NCBI GenBank assembly: GCA_036380925.1
Contig: DASVDW010000212.1
Coordinates: 1 to 64,000, forward strand
DNA: 64,000 nt
Direction: 5' to 3'
Origin: JAICLV01 sp036380925
GTDB taxonomy: Bacteria > Actinomycetota > Actinomycetes > Acidothermales > Acidothermaceae
Under the pieces are notes generated by a model. The model ran no database searches and was not told the DNA's origin. It worked only from the letters and a program-made list of their open reading frames with translations. Position 1 is the stretch's first letter; every line of letters starts with the position of its first letter. The position numbers and the translations under genes were made by a program. Below, piece after piece: positions 9,429 to 17,785 of the stretch.

Positions 9429-11144
9429 TTACGAGCCCTGATGGGAGTCGGGTCTCGCGGCGCCGGCGTCGGACAGTTGCGCGTCGGTGCATTGGTCGCT
9501 GTCGTCGAGCGAGAGCTGCGCGACGACCTTGACCGCGCCGGGATCGAAGGTGACCACGGTGGTCCAGCCGCCCGGCGCCTCGGCGACGCAGGCCGGGCCG
9601 CGCGTCACATGCCATGACGGCGACCAGCGCAGTCGGACGGTGGTCACACCCGGATGAGCGCCAACGACGGTGAAGCCGTTGTGCGTGAGTTGGGTCATGA
9701 CGCCCGCGCCGGTCGCCAGCGGCGTCGGGTCGTCAACCTGCCAGATCGTCCAGTGCTGGTCGGCGTAGACCTGCTTCAACCAGGCTGGCCGCTGCCGGAG
9801 GACGGCCGCTTCCGCCTCTCCCCCTTCGTCGAGCGCCGCGTCCGGCAAGGCGACGTAGCGCACCGCGTTGTCATGCAGCCACTTGTCGTATGTCTCTTGG
9901 CTGAGCGGCGAGTACAGCACCGCGTTTCGGGCGAGGTCGACCTGGCGGTCCCAGCCTCGGGCGAGCGGCACCTTCTCCGCCACGTAGGTGGCTTCCCAGT
10001 GTTCCTTCGTGAACGGGATCTCCACCTTGCCCGGCACTTTCTGATGCGCGGCAAGGAATCGGGTCATGCCTTGGTAGTAGAAAGGCTTGGTCGAAAGGTC
10101 ACCTGCGGCGGAGGCGACCGCGGTGACGATTGGCTGAAGTTGAAACGCGAACAGCGGCAGCGCCACCAGCGCGAATCCGCGCATCCGGCTGTTGCGCAAC
10201 AAGAAGAACGCGGCGGCGGGTCCGATGACGATTCCGGCGAACCGAGCCATGTTCCCGCCGACCGGGTTGGGGACGACGAACAGTCCGACACAGCAAACGC
10301 CGTAAATCAGCAGCGCGCGCCGCACGTTCCGCTCGTGCCGCGGCGTGACGACAAGACCGATCACCACGATCGCGAGCTGTCCGACGAAAGCGGTCCAGGG
10401 GAAGGGGAACCGACCGCCGTCACCGAGCAGCGCCGCGACACCAAGCCCGACCAGCGCCCCGCCGAACGGCAGGGTGCGTCGCATGCCGATCGACGGCGAC
10501 CACGCTGCCGCGACGAGGAGGAGGAACAACGCGCCGAGCGGGCTGAACAACGAGGTGATCGTCGCTGACGCCAGCGCCAGCCGACGTTCGTCCTGACGCA
10601 CCATCAAGACCGTGGCGAGAGCGAACGTGACCGAGCAGGCGAACGGCGCCCGGCCGATGATGAGGTCTCCGACGACAAACACCGCGAACCACAGTCGGGA
10701 AATCACGCACGCCAAGCTGCTCGAGCGACCCACCAACCGACCGAACAAGATGGTCGACAGCACGCAGGCGAGCGCGATGGTGGGCACGGTGCCCAATACG
10801 GCGCCGACAACCGGCGCGAGAACGCTGTAACCGAGGTCGGCGTGGCCGCCGTACCAGTTGACGTCCCAGATCAAAAAGCCGTGCGTCTTGAACACCCACG
10901 CGCGGTAGTCCTGCGCGGGAAAGTCGCCGCCGCGAAAGCCAACCAAGGCGACGACAGTCGCGAGCGAAAGCGTCACCAGCCAGGCGTGATCGCTCAAGAA
11001 CAGAACGACAAGGCGCGCCCGCTGAGGCAGGCTTGGACGCGGCAGCGGATCGGGAGGGAGCAACGCCACATCAGCGGGGGCAAGAGCCGTCGCCGACGGA
11101 GTTCTGCCGCTGGGAACACCCGCCCCGTCCACACGGTCAAGCAT
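9429..11144 (-). CDS. Polytopic membrane protein with large extracytoplasmic C-terminal domain, GT-C-like
   Basis: 571 aa from the ATG at 11144, which has GGAG about 7 nt upstream. An N-terminal Pro-rich tail is followed by roughly nine to ten hydrophobic segments (residues 40-370) and then a soluble region of about 200 residues. The first loop has GGDFPAQDYRAW followed by WDVNWYGGHADLGYS. An acidic residue in the first long loop is typical of GT-C glycosyltransferases that use lipid-linked sugars, but I cannot name a family. It is last in a minus-strand run, 49 bp after the PPOX-type enzyme. Confidence 0.55.
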   Translation of the reverse strand: MLDRVDGAGVPSGRTPSATALAPADVALLPPDPLPRPSLPQRARLVVLFLSDHAWLVTLSLATVVALVGFRGGDFPAQDYRAWVFKTHGFLIWDVNWYGGHADLGYSVLAPVVGAVLGTVPTIALACVLSTILFGRLVGRSSSLACVISRLWFAVFVVGDLIIGRAPFACSVTFALATVLMVRQDERRLALASATITSLFSPLGALFLLLVAAAWSPSIGMRRTLPFGGALVGLGVAALLGDGGRFPFPWTAFVGQLAIVVIGLVVTPRHERNVRRALLIYGVCCVGLFVVPNPVGGNMARFAGIVIGPAAAFFLLRNSRMRGFALVALPLFAFQLQPIVTAVASAAGDLSTKPFYYQGMTRFLAAHQKVPGKVEIPFTKEHWEATYVAEKVPLARGWDRQVDLARNAVLYSPLSQETYDKWLHDNAVRYVALPDAALDEGGEAEAAVLRQRPAWLKQVYADQHWTIWQVDDPTPLATGAGVMTQLTHNGFTVVGAHPGVTTVRLRWSPSWHVTRGPACVAEAPGGWTTVVTFDPGAVKVVAQLSLDDSDQCTDAQLSDAGAARPDSHQGS

Positions 11145-11193
11145 GCCATCTCCATCACCGCGCGCGCCTCCGGGTAATCCCCTAGATCGCCCG

Positions 11194-11625
11194 TCAGGAC
11201 GGCGGTCGCGCCGCCCAACCACGCCACGTGCGGACGTCGATCGCGAGCACCGGCCCAGTGGGCGGATGCTCCTGGTATTGCGGGTAGCGCCGCGCCAACG
11301 CGATCACCGCGGCGGCGGCTTCTGGGTCGTCAGGCGCGAGGACCCGCGCCTCGCCGTCCGCCCGCGCCCACCACAACGCCTCCCACTCGTCGTCCGCGTA
11401 GTGGTCGGTGAGCAAGCTCACAGGCGGGTTCGCGCGCGCGTTCGCCAGCCGGCGCAAATCCGTTGTGCTCTTGGGTTTCGCGTCGACCGCGGTGTAGATC
11501 CGGTCACCGCTGACGACGAAGACGACCGGCACCAGATGCGGCCGGCCGGCGGCGTCCGCGGTGGCCAGCCGCGCGACCCGCGATCCGGCGAACCGGCGGC
11601 GCGCCTCAGCCTCGTCTAGCCGCAT
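11194..11625 (-). CDS. PPOX-class F420-dependent oxidoreductase
   Basis: 143 aa, the usual length for the split-barrel flavin/deazaflavin family related to pyridoxamine oxidase. It begins with RLATADAAGRPHLVPVVFVV, followed by KPKSTTDLRRLANA, the pattern of the actinobacterial TIGR03668-like group. Such enzymes use F420H2 to reduce various substrates, including heme intermediates and biliverdin. Specific substrate unknown. It lies 17 bp after an LLM F420 enzyme on the same strand, so the two are probably co-transcribed. Confidence 0.85.
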   Translation of the reverse strand: MRLDEAEARRRFAGSRVARLATADAAGRPHLVPVVFVVSGDRIYTAVDAKPKSTTDLRRLANARANPPVSLLTDHYADDEWEALWWARADGEARVLAPDDPEAAAAVIALARRYPQYQEHPPTGPVLAIDVRTWRGWAARPPS

Positions 11626-11642
11626 GGTCGTCCAGGCTCACA

Positions 11643-12470
11643 TCAGTGCCCGTACACCTCGTCAACCGCCGTCTCGAACCGCTCCATCGCCTGTTCGACC
11701 ACCGACTTCCCGGCGGACGGAAGCCAATGAACCGCTCGGCCAAACCCGGCGGTTTCGTATTGCTCGATGACTTTCGGATCGGCCGGAACGCCCATACCGG
11801 TCAGCTCTATGCGACGGTCTGCGCGATTCCGCAGCTCGATGGCGCGCTCGACGACGTCCGGCCCGTAGTCAGGGATCCATCCGTCGCCGTACGACAACAC
11901 CCGGTCGAACACCGTCGGACCACCACCACCCACCAGCACCGGCGGATGCGGCCGCTGCAGCGGCTTCGGCCACGACCAGATGCGGTCGAAGTTCACGAAC
12001 TCGCCGTGATAGGTCGCCTCGTCTTGCGTCCAGATTTGCTTCATCGCCTCGACCCGCTCGCGCAGCACGCTCATGCGACGGCGAGGGTCGGTGCCATGGT
12101 TGGCCATCTCCTCGCGGTTCCATCCGGCGCCGACCCCGAACTCGAAACGCCCGCCGGAGAGATGGTCGACGCTCGCGACCTCTTTGGCGGTTTGGATCGG
12201 GTCGCGCTCGATGACAAGGCACACGCCACTGCCGATCCGGATCTTCGTGGTGGCGACGGCCGCGGCGGTGAGCGCGACGAACATGTCGTAGCTGTGCACG
12301 TACTTGCGGGGCAGCGGAACGCCGTCGGCGTAGGGCGTTTGGCGGCTGGCCGGGATGTGGGAGTGGTCGGTGAAGAACAGCGACTCGTAACCGTGCTCCT
12401 CGGCGAGTCGGGCAAGCTGAGCCGGGCCCATCGAGTCATGGGTCGGAAAGGTGGCGACGCCGATCTCCAT
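11643..12470 (-). CDS. LLM-class F420-dependent oxidoreductase (TIGR03619-like)
   Basis: 275 aa luciferase-like TIM barrel. Diagnostic features are LARLAEEHGYESLFFTDHSH near residue 20, VDHLSGGRFEFGVGAGWN near 105, and HPPVLVGGGGPTVFDRV near 185. Family members bind F420 (or FMN) and oxidise or reduce small molecules; the substrate cannot be read from sequence. The ATG at 12470 starts at a conserved N-terminal strand (MEIGVATFP). It is directly upstream of the PPOX-type F420 enzyme. Confidence 0.9.
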   Translation of the reverse strand: MEIGVATFPTHDSMGPAQLARLAEEHGYESLFFTDHSHIPASRQTPYADGVPLPRKYVHSYDMFVALTAAAVATTKIRIGSGVCLVIERDPIQTAKEVASVDHLSGGRFEFGVGAGWNREEMANHGTDPRRRMSVLRERVEAMKQIWTQDEATYHGEFVNFDRIWSWPKPLQRPHPPVLVGGGGPTVFDRVLSYGDGWIPDYGPDVVERAIELRNRADRRIELTGMGVPADPKVIEQYETAGFGRAVHWLPSAGKSVVEQAMERFETAVDEVYGH

Positions 12471-12530
12471 GCGGCCGACCTTACGCCGCCCTCCATCGCC
12501 GCCCGATCGCCTCCTTCGCCGCCGCGTCGG

Positions 12531-13412
12531 CTAACCGGTCGACGTTAGACGGGATAGAGACCGTCGAACGTCTACCAGTTCGACGTCGGGGCCGGGCAAC
12601 CGCGCCAGCAGGTCGGGCAGCGCCGAGGCGAGCGGCGCCTCGACGAGCAACGCCGCCTCGGCGTCCGCGCGCGTCGGGCCCTGATTGACAATCGCCACCG
12701 GTATGCCGTCTTTCACCGCGCGCCGCACGAACCGGTAACCCGACATCACAGTCAACGACGAGCCGAGAACCAGCAACAACCGCGAGCGCTCCAGCAGCGA
12801 GAAGCACCGCTCGACGGTCGCCTGCGGCACGTTCTCGCCGAAGAAAACGACGTCCGGCTTGAGCGCGCCGCCACACGCCGCACACCCCGGGATGCGAAAC
12901 CCGGCGACCTCGTCGTCGGCGAGGTCGGCGTCGCCGTCGGGGTTCATCGCGACGACGTCGGCGGTCCACGACGGGTTCGCCGACCGCAACATCGCGTCGA
13001 GCTCGTCGCGCGGCAGCAACGACCGGCACGACAGGCAGACCACTCGGTCGAGCCGGCCGTGCAGGTCGATCACGTCGAGCGCGCCGGCGGCCTGATGAAG
13101 TCCGTCGACGTTTTGGGTGATGATTCCCGAGGTCAGCCCGCGCTTCTGCAGCCGCGCTACCATGTGGTGCCCCACATTCGGCCGAGCCGCGGCGAACCGC
13201 GGCCAACCGAGATGACTGCGCGCCCAATAGCGGCGCCGCGCCGCGTCGTCCGAGACGAAGGTCTGGAACGTCATCGGGGTGTGGCGGCGCAACGAGCCGT
13301 TGGCGCCCCGGTAGTCGGGGATGCCTGAGTCGGTCGAGATCCCCGCGCCGCTCAAGACCAGCACGTCGCCGCAGGAGACGTGATCGGCGAGCGCCGCGAT
13401 CGGGTCGAGCAC
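12531..13412 (-). CDS. Sir2-family NAD-dependent protein deacylase
   Basis: 293 aa. NAD-binding motifs SGAGISTDSGIPDYRG (residues 20-35) and ITQNVDGLHQAAG, the catalytic His in DLHGRL, and a structural zinc site made from CLSC and CAAC pairs are all present. FFGENVP and GSSLTV follow as expected. Sirtuins remove acyl groups from lysines using NAD and, in actinobacteria, often reactivate acyl-CoA synthetases. Start ATG at 13412. The epimerase gene lies 9 bp upstream on the same strand. Confidence 0.95.
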   Translation of the reverse strand: MLDPIAALADHVSCGDVLVLSGAGISTDSGIPDYRGANGSLRRHTPMTFQTFVSDDAARRRYWARSHLGWPRFAAARPNVGHHMVARLQKRGLTSGIITQNVDGLHQAAGALDVIDLHGRLDRVVCLSCRSLLPRDELDAMLRSANPSWTADVVAMNPDGDADLADDEVAGFRIPGCAACGGALKPDVVFFGENVPQATVERCFSLLERSRLLLVLGSSLTVMSGYRFVRRAVKDGIPVAIVNQGPTRADAEAALLVEAPLASALPDLLARLPGPDVELVDVRRSLSRLTSTG

Positions 13413-13421
13413 CCTGCCAGG

Positions 13422-14303
13422 TTAAGCGAGATCCGGGCCGGAGACGGCGCCGCGCCAACTGTGCTCGGGCTGGTATCCGAGCAGGCGGCGCGCTTTGTCG
13501 ATCGACAGCAGGGTGTCGTGCTCGCCGATGTCGCCGCGCCGCTCGACGTCCGGGAAGACGTCGGCCAGCAGCTGCGAATTGGGCCGCGACATCACCGTGT
13601 CGGCGTTCGCGATCACGAACACCTCGCAACCCAGCGCGTCGTACTCCAACGCCTTGCGCACCGCCTGCGCGCCGTCGCGGCCGTCGATGTAGCCCCACAG
13701 GTTCCACTTGCGCGCCCGCGGGTCGGAGTCGAACGACGGGAAGGCCGCGTAATCGGCGGGCTCCATCACGTTGGAGAACCGCAAGCCCACCATCTTCAAC
13801 GCCGGATCCCACCGGCACAGCTGCCGGGCCAGCTGCTCTTCGAGGAACTTCACCAGTGAATACGTGGATTCCGGCCGGCCCGGATACTCCTCGTCGACCG
13901 GCACGTACGGCGGTGGGGTGTCGAACGGCAGCCCGAGCACGGTCTCGCTCGACGCCCACACGATGTTCGTCACCCCAATGGCCCGAGCCGCGGAGAAGAC
14001 GTTGTAGGTGGCGAGCATGTTGTTGTGAAAGGTCGCCGCGTTGCTCGCCAGCCCGGGCGCCGGAATCGCGGCCAGGTGCACCACCGCGTCGATCGATGAG
14101 TAGCGGTCGTCGACCCCCGACAGGGCGCTCGCGACCTCGCCGTAGTCGGTGAGGTCGACCCGAACGAACGTCGGCTGCGTGACATGGGGTGGGACGCGGT
14201 CGAGATTGACCACGTCCCACCCCTGCTCCGAAAGATGGGCGACGACCGCCCTGCCGAGCTTGCCGCTTCCACCGGTGACGACGACGCGCCGTGCTTCAGT
14301 CAT
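13422..14303 (-). CDS. NAD-dependent epimerase/dehydratase family protein (extended SDR)
   Basis: 293 aa from the ATG at 14303; an ATG 24 bp upstream is possible. A Rossmann motif TGGSGKLGR near the N-terminus, HLAAIPAP, the Ser region WASSETVLG and the STYSLVKF catalytic Tyr-Lys pair define an extended short-chain dehydrogenase. Sugar-nucleotide epimerases, dehydratases and uronate dehydrogenases share this layout. Nothing nearby fixes the substrate. It sits between a DHA2 transporter (20 bp) and a sirtuin (9 bp), all minus strand. Confidence 0.85.
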   Translation of the reverse strand: MTEARRVVVTGGSGKLGRAVVAHLSEQGWDVVNLDRVPPHVTQPTFVRVDLTDYGEVASALSGVDDRYSSIDAVVHLAAIPAPGLASNAATFHNNMLATYNVFSAARAIGVTNIVWASSETVLGLPFDTPPPYVPVDEEYPGRPESTYSLVKFLEEQLARQLCRWDPALKMVGLRFSNVMEPADYAAFPSFDSDPRARKWNLWGYIDGRDGAQAVRKALEYDALGCEVFVIANADTVMSRPNSQLLADVFPDVERRGDIGEHDTLLSIDKARRLLGYQPEHSWRGAVSGPDLA

Positions 14304-14323
14304 GCCGCCATCATGCCGAGCCG

Positions 14324-15856
14324 TCACGCCGCGGCCGCCTCCACCTCCGCCGACGTGTCGCGGGCAACGCTCCTGTCGCGCCGGCCGTCGCCGCCGGAGC
14401 GCATGCTCGCGACCAGCGCCACGGTCAGCGCGAGCATCGCCGCGGCCGCGAGGAACGCGCGGTCGGCGCCGTGGGTGAACACCTGCGCCGCGGTCGCTCC
14501 GGCAACCTGCCGCGCCGACCGGGTGGCGCTGCCGAACACGGTCACCAGCACAGCGAGCCCGAGGGCGCCGCCGACCTGCTGCATGACGTTGACCAAGCCG
14601 GACGCCGCCCCTGCGTCGCCGGGCGCGACCCCTTCAAGGGACGCGGCCGTCAACGGCACGAACGCCAACCCGTTGCCGACGCCGAAGAGCAGCAGTGCCA
14701 CCAACACGAGCGCGTAGCTGCTGTGTTGCGACAACTGCGTGAGCACCAGCAAAGAGACGGTGGACGCCGCGATGCCGCCCGCCATCAACCATCGCGCGCT
14801 CACGATCGGCATCAGCACTCGCGCGCTGAGCTGCGACGCCGCGAACAACGCCACGGTGAGCGGCAAGAACGCCAGACCCGTGACGAGCGGGCTGTAGCCA
14901 AGGACGTCCTGCAAGAACTGCGTCAGGAAGAAGAACATGCCGAACATGCCGCCCATCAGCAAGAGCCGTGCCACGTAGGAGAAACTGCGGTCACGGCTGG
15001 CGAACAGCCGCAGCGGCGTGATGGGCGTCTCGGCCCGCATTTCGATGCCGACGAACGCGGCCAACAGCACCACGCCGACCGCGAACGCCAACTCCGCGCC
15101 CGTGCTGCTCCAGCCGTCGGACGCCGCACGGACGAAGCCGTACACCAGCGCACCCATGCCGAGGGTCGAGGTCAGCGCGCCAGGGACGTCGATGCCGCCG
15201 CGGTGGCGCTGCGTCTCAGGCAGCTCGCGCCGGGCGAGCACCAGCAGCAAGGCGCCGATCGGCACGTTCACGAAGAACACCCAGCGCCACGACGTCCACT
15301 CCACGAGCACGCCGCCGGCGAGCAAACCGACCGCGCTGCCGCCGACCGAGACGGCCGCGTACAGCGCGAGCGCGCGAGCCCGCTCGGCGCCCTCGCGGAA
15401 GCTCAGCATGAGCAACGCGAGCGCGGACGGCGACGCGAGCGCGGCGCCAACGCCTTGCACGGCCCGAGAGGTCAACAGCAAGGCGGACGACGTGGTGAAG
15501 CCACCGGCGAGCGACGCCAGCGTGAACAAGGCGATGCCGGCGAGGAAGACCCGGCGTCGTCCGAACAAGTCACCGCTGCGCGCCCCGAGGAGCAACAGAC
15601 CGCCGAACGTCAGGCTGTACGCGTTGAGCACCCAGGACAAGCCGGTGCTGGAGAACGACAGGGCGTGCTGGATGTCAGGCAGCGCGATGTTCACGATCGT
15701 GACGTCGAGCACCACCATCAACTGGCAAATCAAGATCACCGCGAGCACCGCGGCGCGGCGGCCGCCGCTGCCGGTGAGCTGCGATGGCCGGTCCTTCGTC
15801 GGACCGGCGGCTCGGACGGCCGGGTTGGCCAGCCGATCGGAGATTGCGGGTGGCAT
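14324..15856 (-). CDS. DHA2-family MFS drug-efflux transporter (EmrB/QacA type)
   Basis: 510 aa with about 14 hydrophobic segments, the size and topology of DHA2 proton-drug antiporters. Motif D1, LDVTIVNIALPDI, is in TM1, and motif A, GARSGDLFGRRRVF, follows TM2. The ATG at 15856 has GGAGG about 8 nt upstream. It is divergent from a TetR regulator across a roughly 105-bp gap holding two near-identical GGAGG-N3-CCTCC dyads. The standard arrangement is a ligand-released repressor controlling the pump and itself. The exported compound is unknown. Confidence 0.93.
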   Translation of the reverse strand: MPPAISDRLANPAVRAAGPTKDRPSQLTGSGGRRAAVLAVILICQLMVVLDVTIVNIALPDIQHALSFSSTGLSWVLNAYSLTFGGLLLLGARSGDLFGRRRVFLAGIALFTLASLAGGFTTSSALLLTSRAVQGVGAALASPSALALLMLSFREGAERARALALYAAVSVGGSAVGLLAGGVLVEWTSWRWVFFVNVPIGALLLVLARRELPETQRHRGGIDVPGALTSTLGMGALVYGFVRAASDGWSSTGAELAFAVGVVLLAAFVGIEMRAETPITPLRLFASRDRSFSYVARLLLMGGMFGMFFFLTQFLQDVLGYSPLVTGLAFLPLTVALFAASQLSARVLMPIVSARWLMAGGIAASTVSLLVLTQLSQHSSYALVLVALLLFGVGNGLAFVPLTAASLEGVAPGDAGAASGLVNVMQQVGGALGLAVLVTVFGSATRSARQVAGATAAQVFTHGADRAFLAAAAMLALTVALVASMRSGGDGRRDRSVARDTSAEVEAAAA

Positions 15857-15888
15857 TTCATGCCTCCAAGAGGGATGATGGGTTAACC

Positions 15889-15925
15889 GGAGGGTGCCTC
15901 CAGTGACTATACGGAGGCCGCCTCC
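15889..15925. promoter_or_regulatory. Twin TetR operators between pump and regulator
   Basis: Two 13-bp dyads, GGAGGGTGCCTCC (15889-15901) and GGAGGCCGCCTCC (15913-15925), differ only in the 3-bp centre and the next position out and are 24 bp apart centre to centre. The outer sequence AACCGGAGG...CCTCCGGTT also forms a larger inverted repeat. Position and symmetry fit operators for the adjacent TetR protein acting on both divergent genes. Confidence 0.75.
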
Positions 15926-15961
15926 GGTTACGCAAACTGATTTTTCGTGGAGGGCTGTCTT

Positions 15962-16576
15962 GTGAGCGCGACCGCGCGCGACACCGCCGCGGCCCGTCCC
16001 ATGCGGGCCGACGCGCAGCGCAACCGTGACGCGCTCCTGGAGGCGGCTTCGGCGGCGTTCGCCGAGAACGGCGTCGACACCTCGCTCGAGGACGTCGCCA
16101 AACGCGCCGGAGTCGGGATCGGCACCCTGTACCGGCACTTCCCCACCCGCGACGCGCTGATCGAGGCGGCCTACCGGCGAGGGGTCGAGCAGATGTGCGA
16201 CGCCGCCGACGAACTGCGCGCCACGCACGAGGGCGACGAGGCCCTGGAGCTGTGGATGCAGCGCTTCGTCGGCTACGTGGCGACCAAGCGCGGACTCGCG
16301 GGCGCGCTCAAGTTGTCAGGCGAGGGCGATCATGCCGAGCTCTTCGCCTATGTGCACGAGCGGATCAAGACTGCGCTCGCCGCGTTGACCGACGCGGCGG
16401 CCGCCACCGGGCGGGTTCGCTCCGACGTCGACGGCATGGATCTGATTCGCGCCCTCAGCGGCATCTGCATGGTCAGCGACCAGGCTCAAGAACAAGCCCG
16501 CCGGCTGATCACCCTGCTGATGGACGGCTTGCGCTTCGGCGCGCCTGCCAACACCGCCGGCAACCGGTCGCGCTAG
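15962..16576 (+). CDS. TetR/AcrR-family transcriptional regulator
   Basis: 204 aa. The GTG at 15962 is chosen because GGAGGG ends 7 nt before it; an in-frame GTG at 15947 would start within 2 nt of that site. The N-terminal domain has the TetR HTH: EAASAAFAENGVDTSLEDVA then GVGIGTLYRHFPTRDALIEA (residues 45-70). The C-terminal ligand domain is variable. It probably represses the divergent DHA2 pump and itself through the twin dyads between them. The methyltransferase gene follows after 10 bp. Confidence 0.93.
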   Translation: MSATARDTAAARPMRADAQRNRDALLEAASAAFAENGVDTSLEDVAKRAGVGIGTLYRHFPTRDALIEAAYRRGVEQMCDAADELRATHEGDEALELWMQRFVGYVATKRGLAGALKLSGEGDHAELFAYVHERIKTALAALTDAAAATGRVRSDVDGMDLIRALSGICMVSDQAQEQARRLITLLMDGLRFGAPANTAGNRSR

Positions 16577-16586
16577 CCTGGCGCGC

Positions 16587-17384
16587 ATGTCAAACGGCGC
16601 GCCCGGCGGTGTCATCCGCGAAGCCGCGAAGTGGGCGGCCGAGCAGGTCTTGTGGAACCGGGTGGCCGCCCAACGCGCGCTCGACGTCCGGGCCAATCGC
16701 ACGCGTCCCAAGCCGACGCCCATGCCGCCCACCGACGTGTTGAGCACCCGCGCGGATTGGGAACGCGCCTGCGCGCAGGTGCGCGAACTCAAGCTGCCGC
16801 TGCACCCCGACAAACCGAAGAACTGGGACGCGCTCGCCGCCGTCTCGTTCGTGCTCGAGAACGTCGAGCCGGCGGGCGCGGTGCTCGACGCCGGCTGCGC
16901 CCGCTACTCGACCTTGCTCCCGTCGCTGCGGCTGTACGGATTCACCGATCTGTTTGGCAACAACCTCGAATGGCGCCGCGTCACGCGTCATGGCCCGGTG
17001 CGGTTGCTGCCCGGCGACATGACCGCGACGTCGTTCCCCGACGGCCGCTTCGACGCCATCACCTGTCTATCGGTGATCGAGCACGGTGTGCCGATCAAGG
17101 GCTTCCTGGTTGAGGCGGCCCGGCTGCTGAAGCCCGGTGGCGTGCTCTTCGTCTCCACCGACTACGACCAGAACCCGCCTGACACCACGGGGAAAACCGC
17201 GTACGGCCAGCCGGTGCACATCTTCTCCCCCGATGAGATCCGCGACATCGCCAAGCAGGCGGACGGCGTTGGCTTGGGCCTCGTCGGCGACCTGAAACTC
17301 GAACATCGGCAGCGCCCGGTTCGTTGGGAGCGGCTCGGCGTCGACTACACGTTCGTCAGCCTCGGATTCCGCAAGGTCGCATAG
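16587..17384 (+). CDS. Class I SAM-dependent methyltransferase
   Basis: 265 aa. SAM-binding motif I reads VLDAGCARYS (residues 99-108), with DAITCLSVIEHGV and LKPGGVLFVSTDY as the downstream motifs of the Methyltransf_11/25 fold. Around 90 residues precede the SAM domain, with no clear family. The small-molecule substrate is unknown. Only 10 bp separate it from the TetR gene, so it may be read from the same promoter. Confidence 0.85.
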   Translation: MSNGAPGGVIREAAKWAAEQVLWNRVAAQRALDVRANRTRPKPTPMPPTDVLSTRADWERACAQVRELKLPLHPDKPKNWDALAAVSFVLENVEPAGAVLDAGCARYSTLLPSLRLYGFTDLFGNNLEWRRVTRHGPVRLLPGDMTATSFPDGRFDAITCLSVIEHGVPIKGFLVEAARLLKPGGVLFVSTDYDQNPPDTTGKTAYGQPVHIFSPDEIRDIAKQADGVGLGLVGDLKLEHRQRPVRWERLGVDYTFVSLGFRKVA

Positions 17385-17394
17385 CGCCCACCGG

Positions 17395-17772
17395 CTACCG
17401 CATCGCCTCCGGCGGCAGCCGGCGTCGTCCAAGGAAACCGAGGTCTGGCCGGTGGTACCAGGCCAGTTCCGGTTCGCCCTCGAGCCAGCACAACAAGACG
17501 TCGGCGCCAAGCAACGAGCTCGGGAAGTCGATGATGACAGGCGCCGCGCCCTTCACCTCGATGCCGTTCACCGGGAACCACGACAGCGACTCGTGCAGTC
17601 GCGCCTCCAACGCCTTCGCCTCGGCCATCCCGCCCAGCGGCGAGTCGCCACCGTCGTTCAACGCGCTGCTCAACTCGGCCAACTCGGCCCGCACCTCGAT
17701 GATGTCAGCGGTCACCTGCCGCACCTGGGGCATCAGCTCTAGCGCCTCGGCGTAGCTGAACCGGCGGCTCAT
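17395..17772 (-). CDS. DUF2203 family protein
   Basis: 125 aa. It starts FSYAEALELMPQVRQV and ends with the DUF2203 hallmarks: GIEVKGAAPVIIDFPSS, VLLCWLEGEPELAWYHR and LGFLGRR. Function is unknown for the family; the N-terminal half is a helical coiled region. GAAGGG precedes the ATG at 17772. It follows the lipoprotein gene by 13 bp on the same strand and is convergent with the methyltransferase. Confidence 0.85.
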   Translation of the reverse strand: MSRRFSYAEALELMPQVRQVTADIIEVRAELAELSSALNDGGDSPLGGMAEAKALEARLHESLSWFPVNGIEVKGAAPVIIDFPSSLLGADVLLCWLEGEPELAWYHRPDLGFLGRRRLPPEAMR

Positions 17773-17785
17773 CGAATCGCCCTTC

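Noticed and set aside
12481..14220. 579-codon minus-strand frame across the Sir2 and epimerase genes
   Set aside because: Overlaps two genes in another frame; Arg/Gly-rich translation without domains.
14291..15886. 531-codon plus-strand frame opposite the DHA2 pump
   Set aside because: Very Gln/Arg/His-rich with no motif; the pump on the other strand has family motifs and a ribosome binding site.
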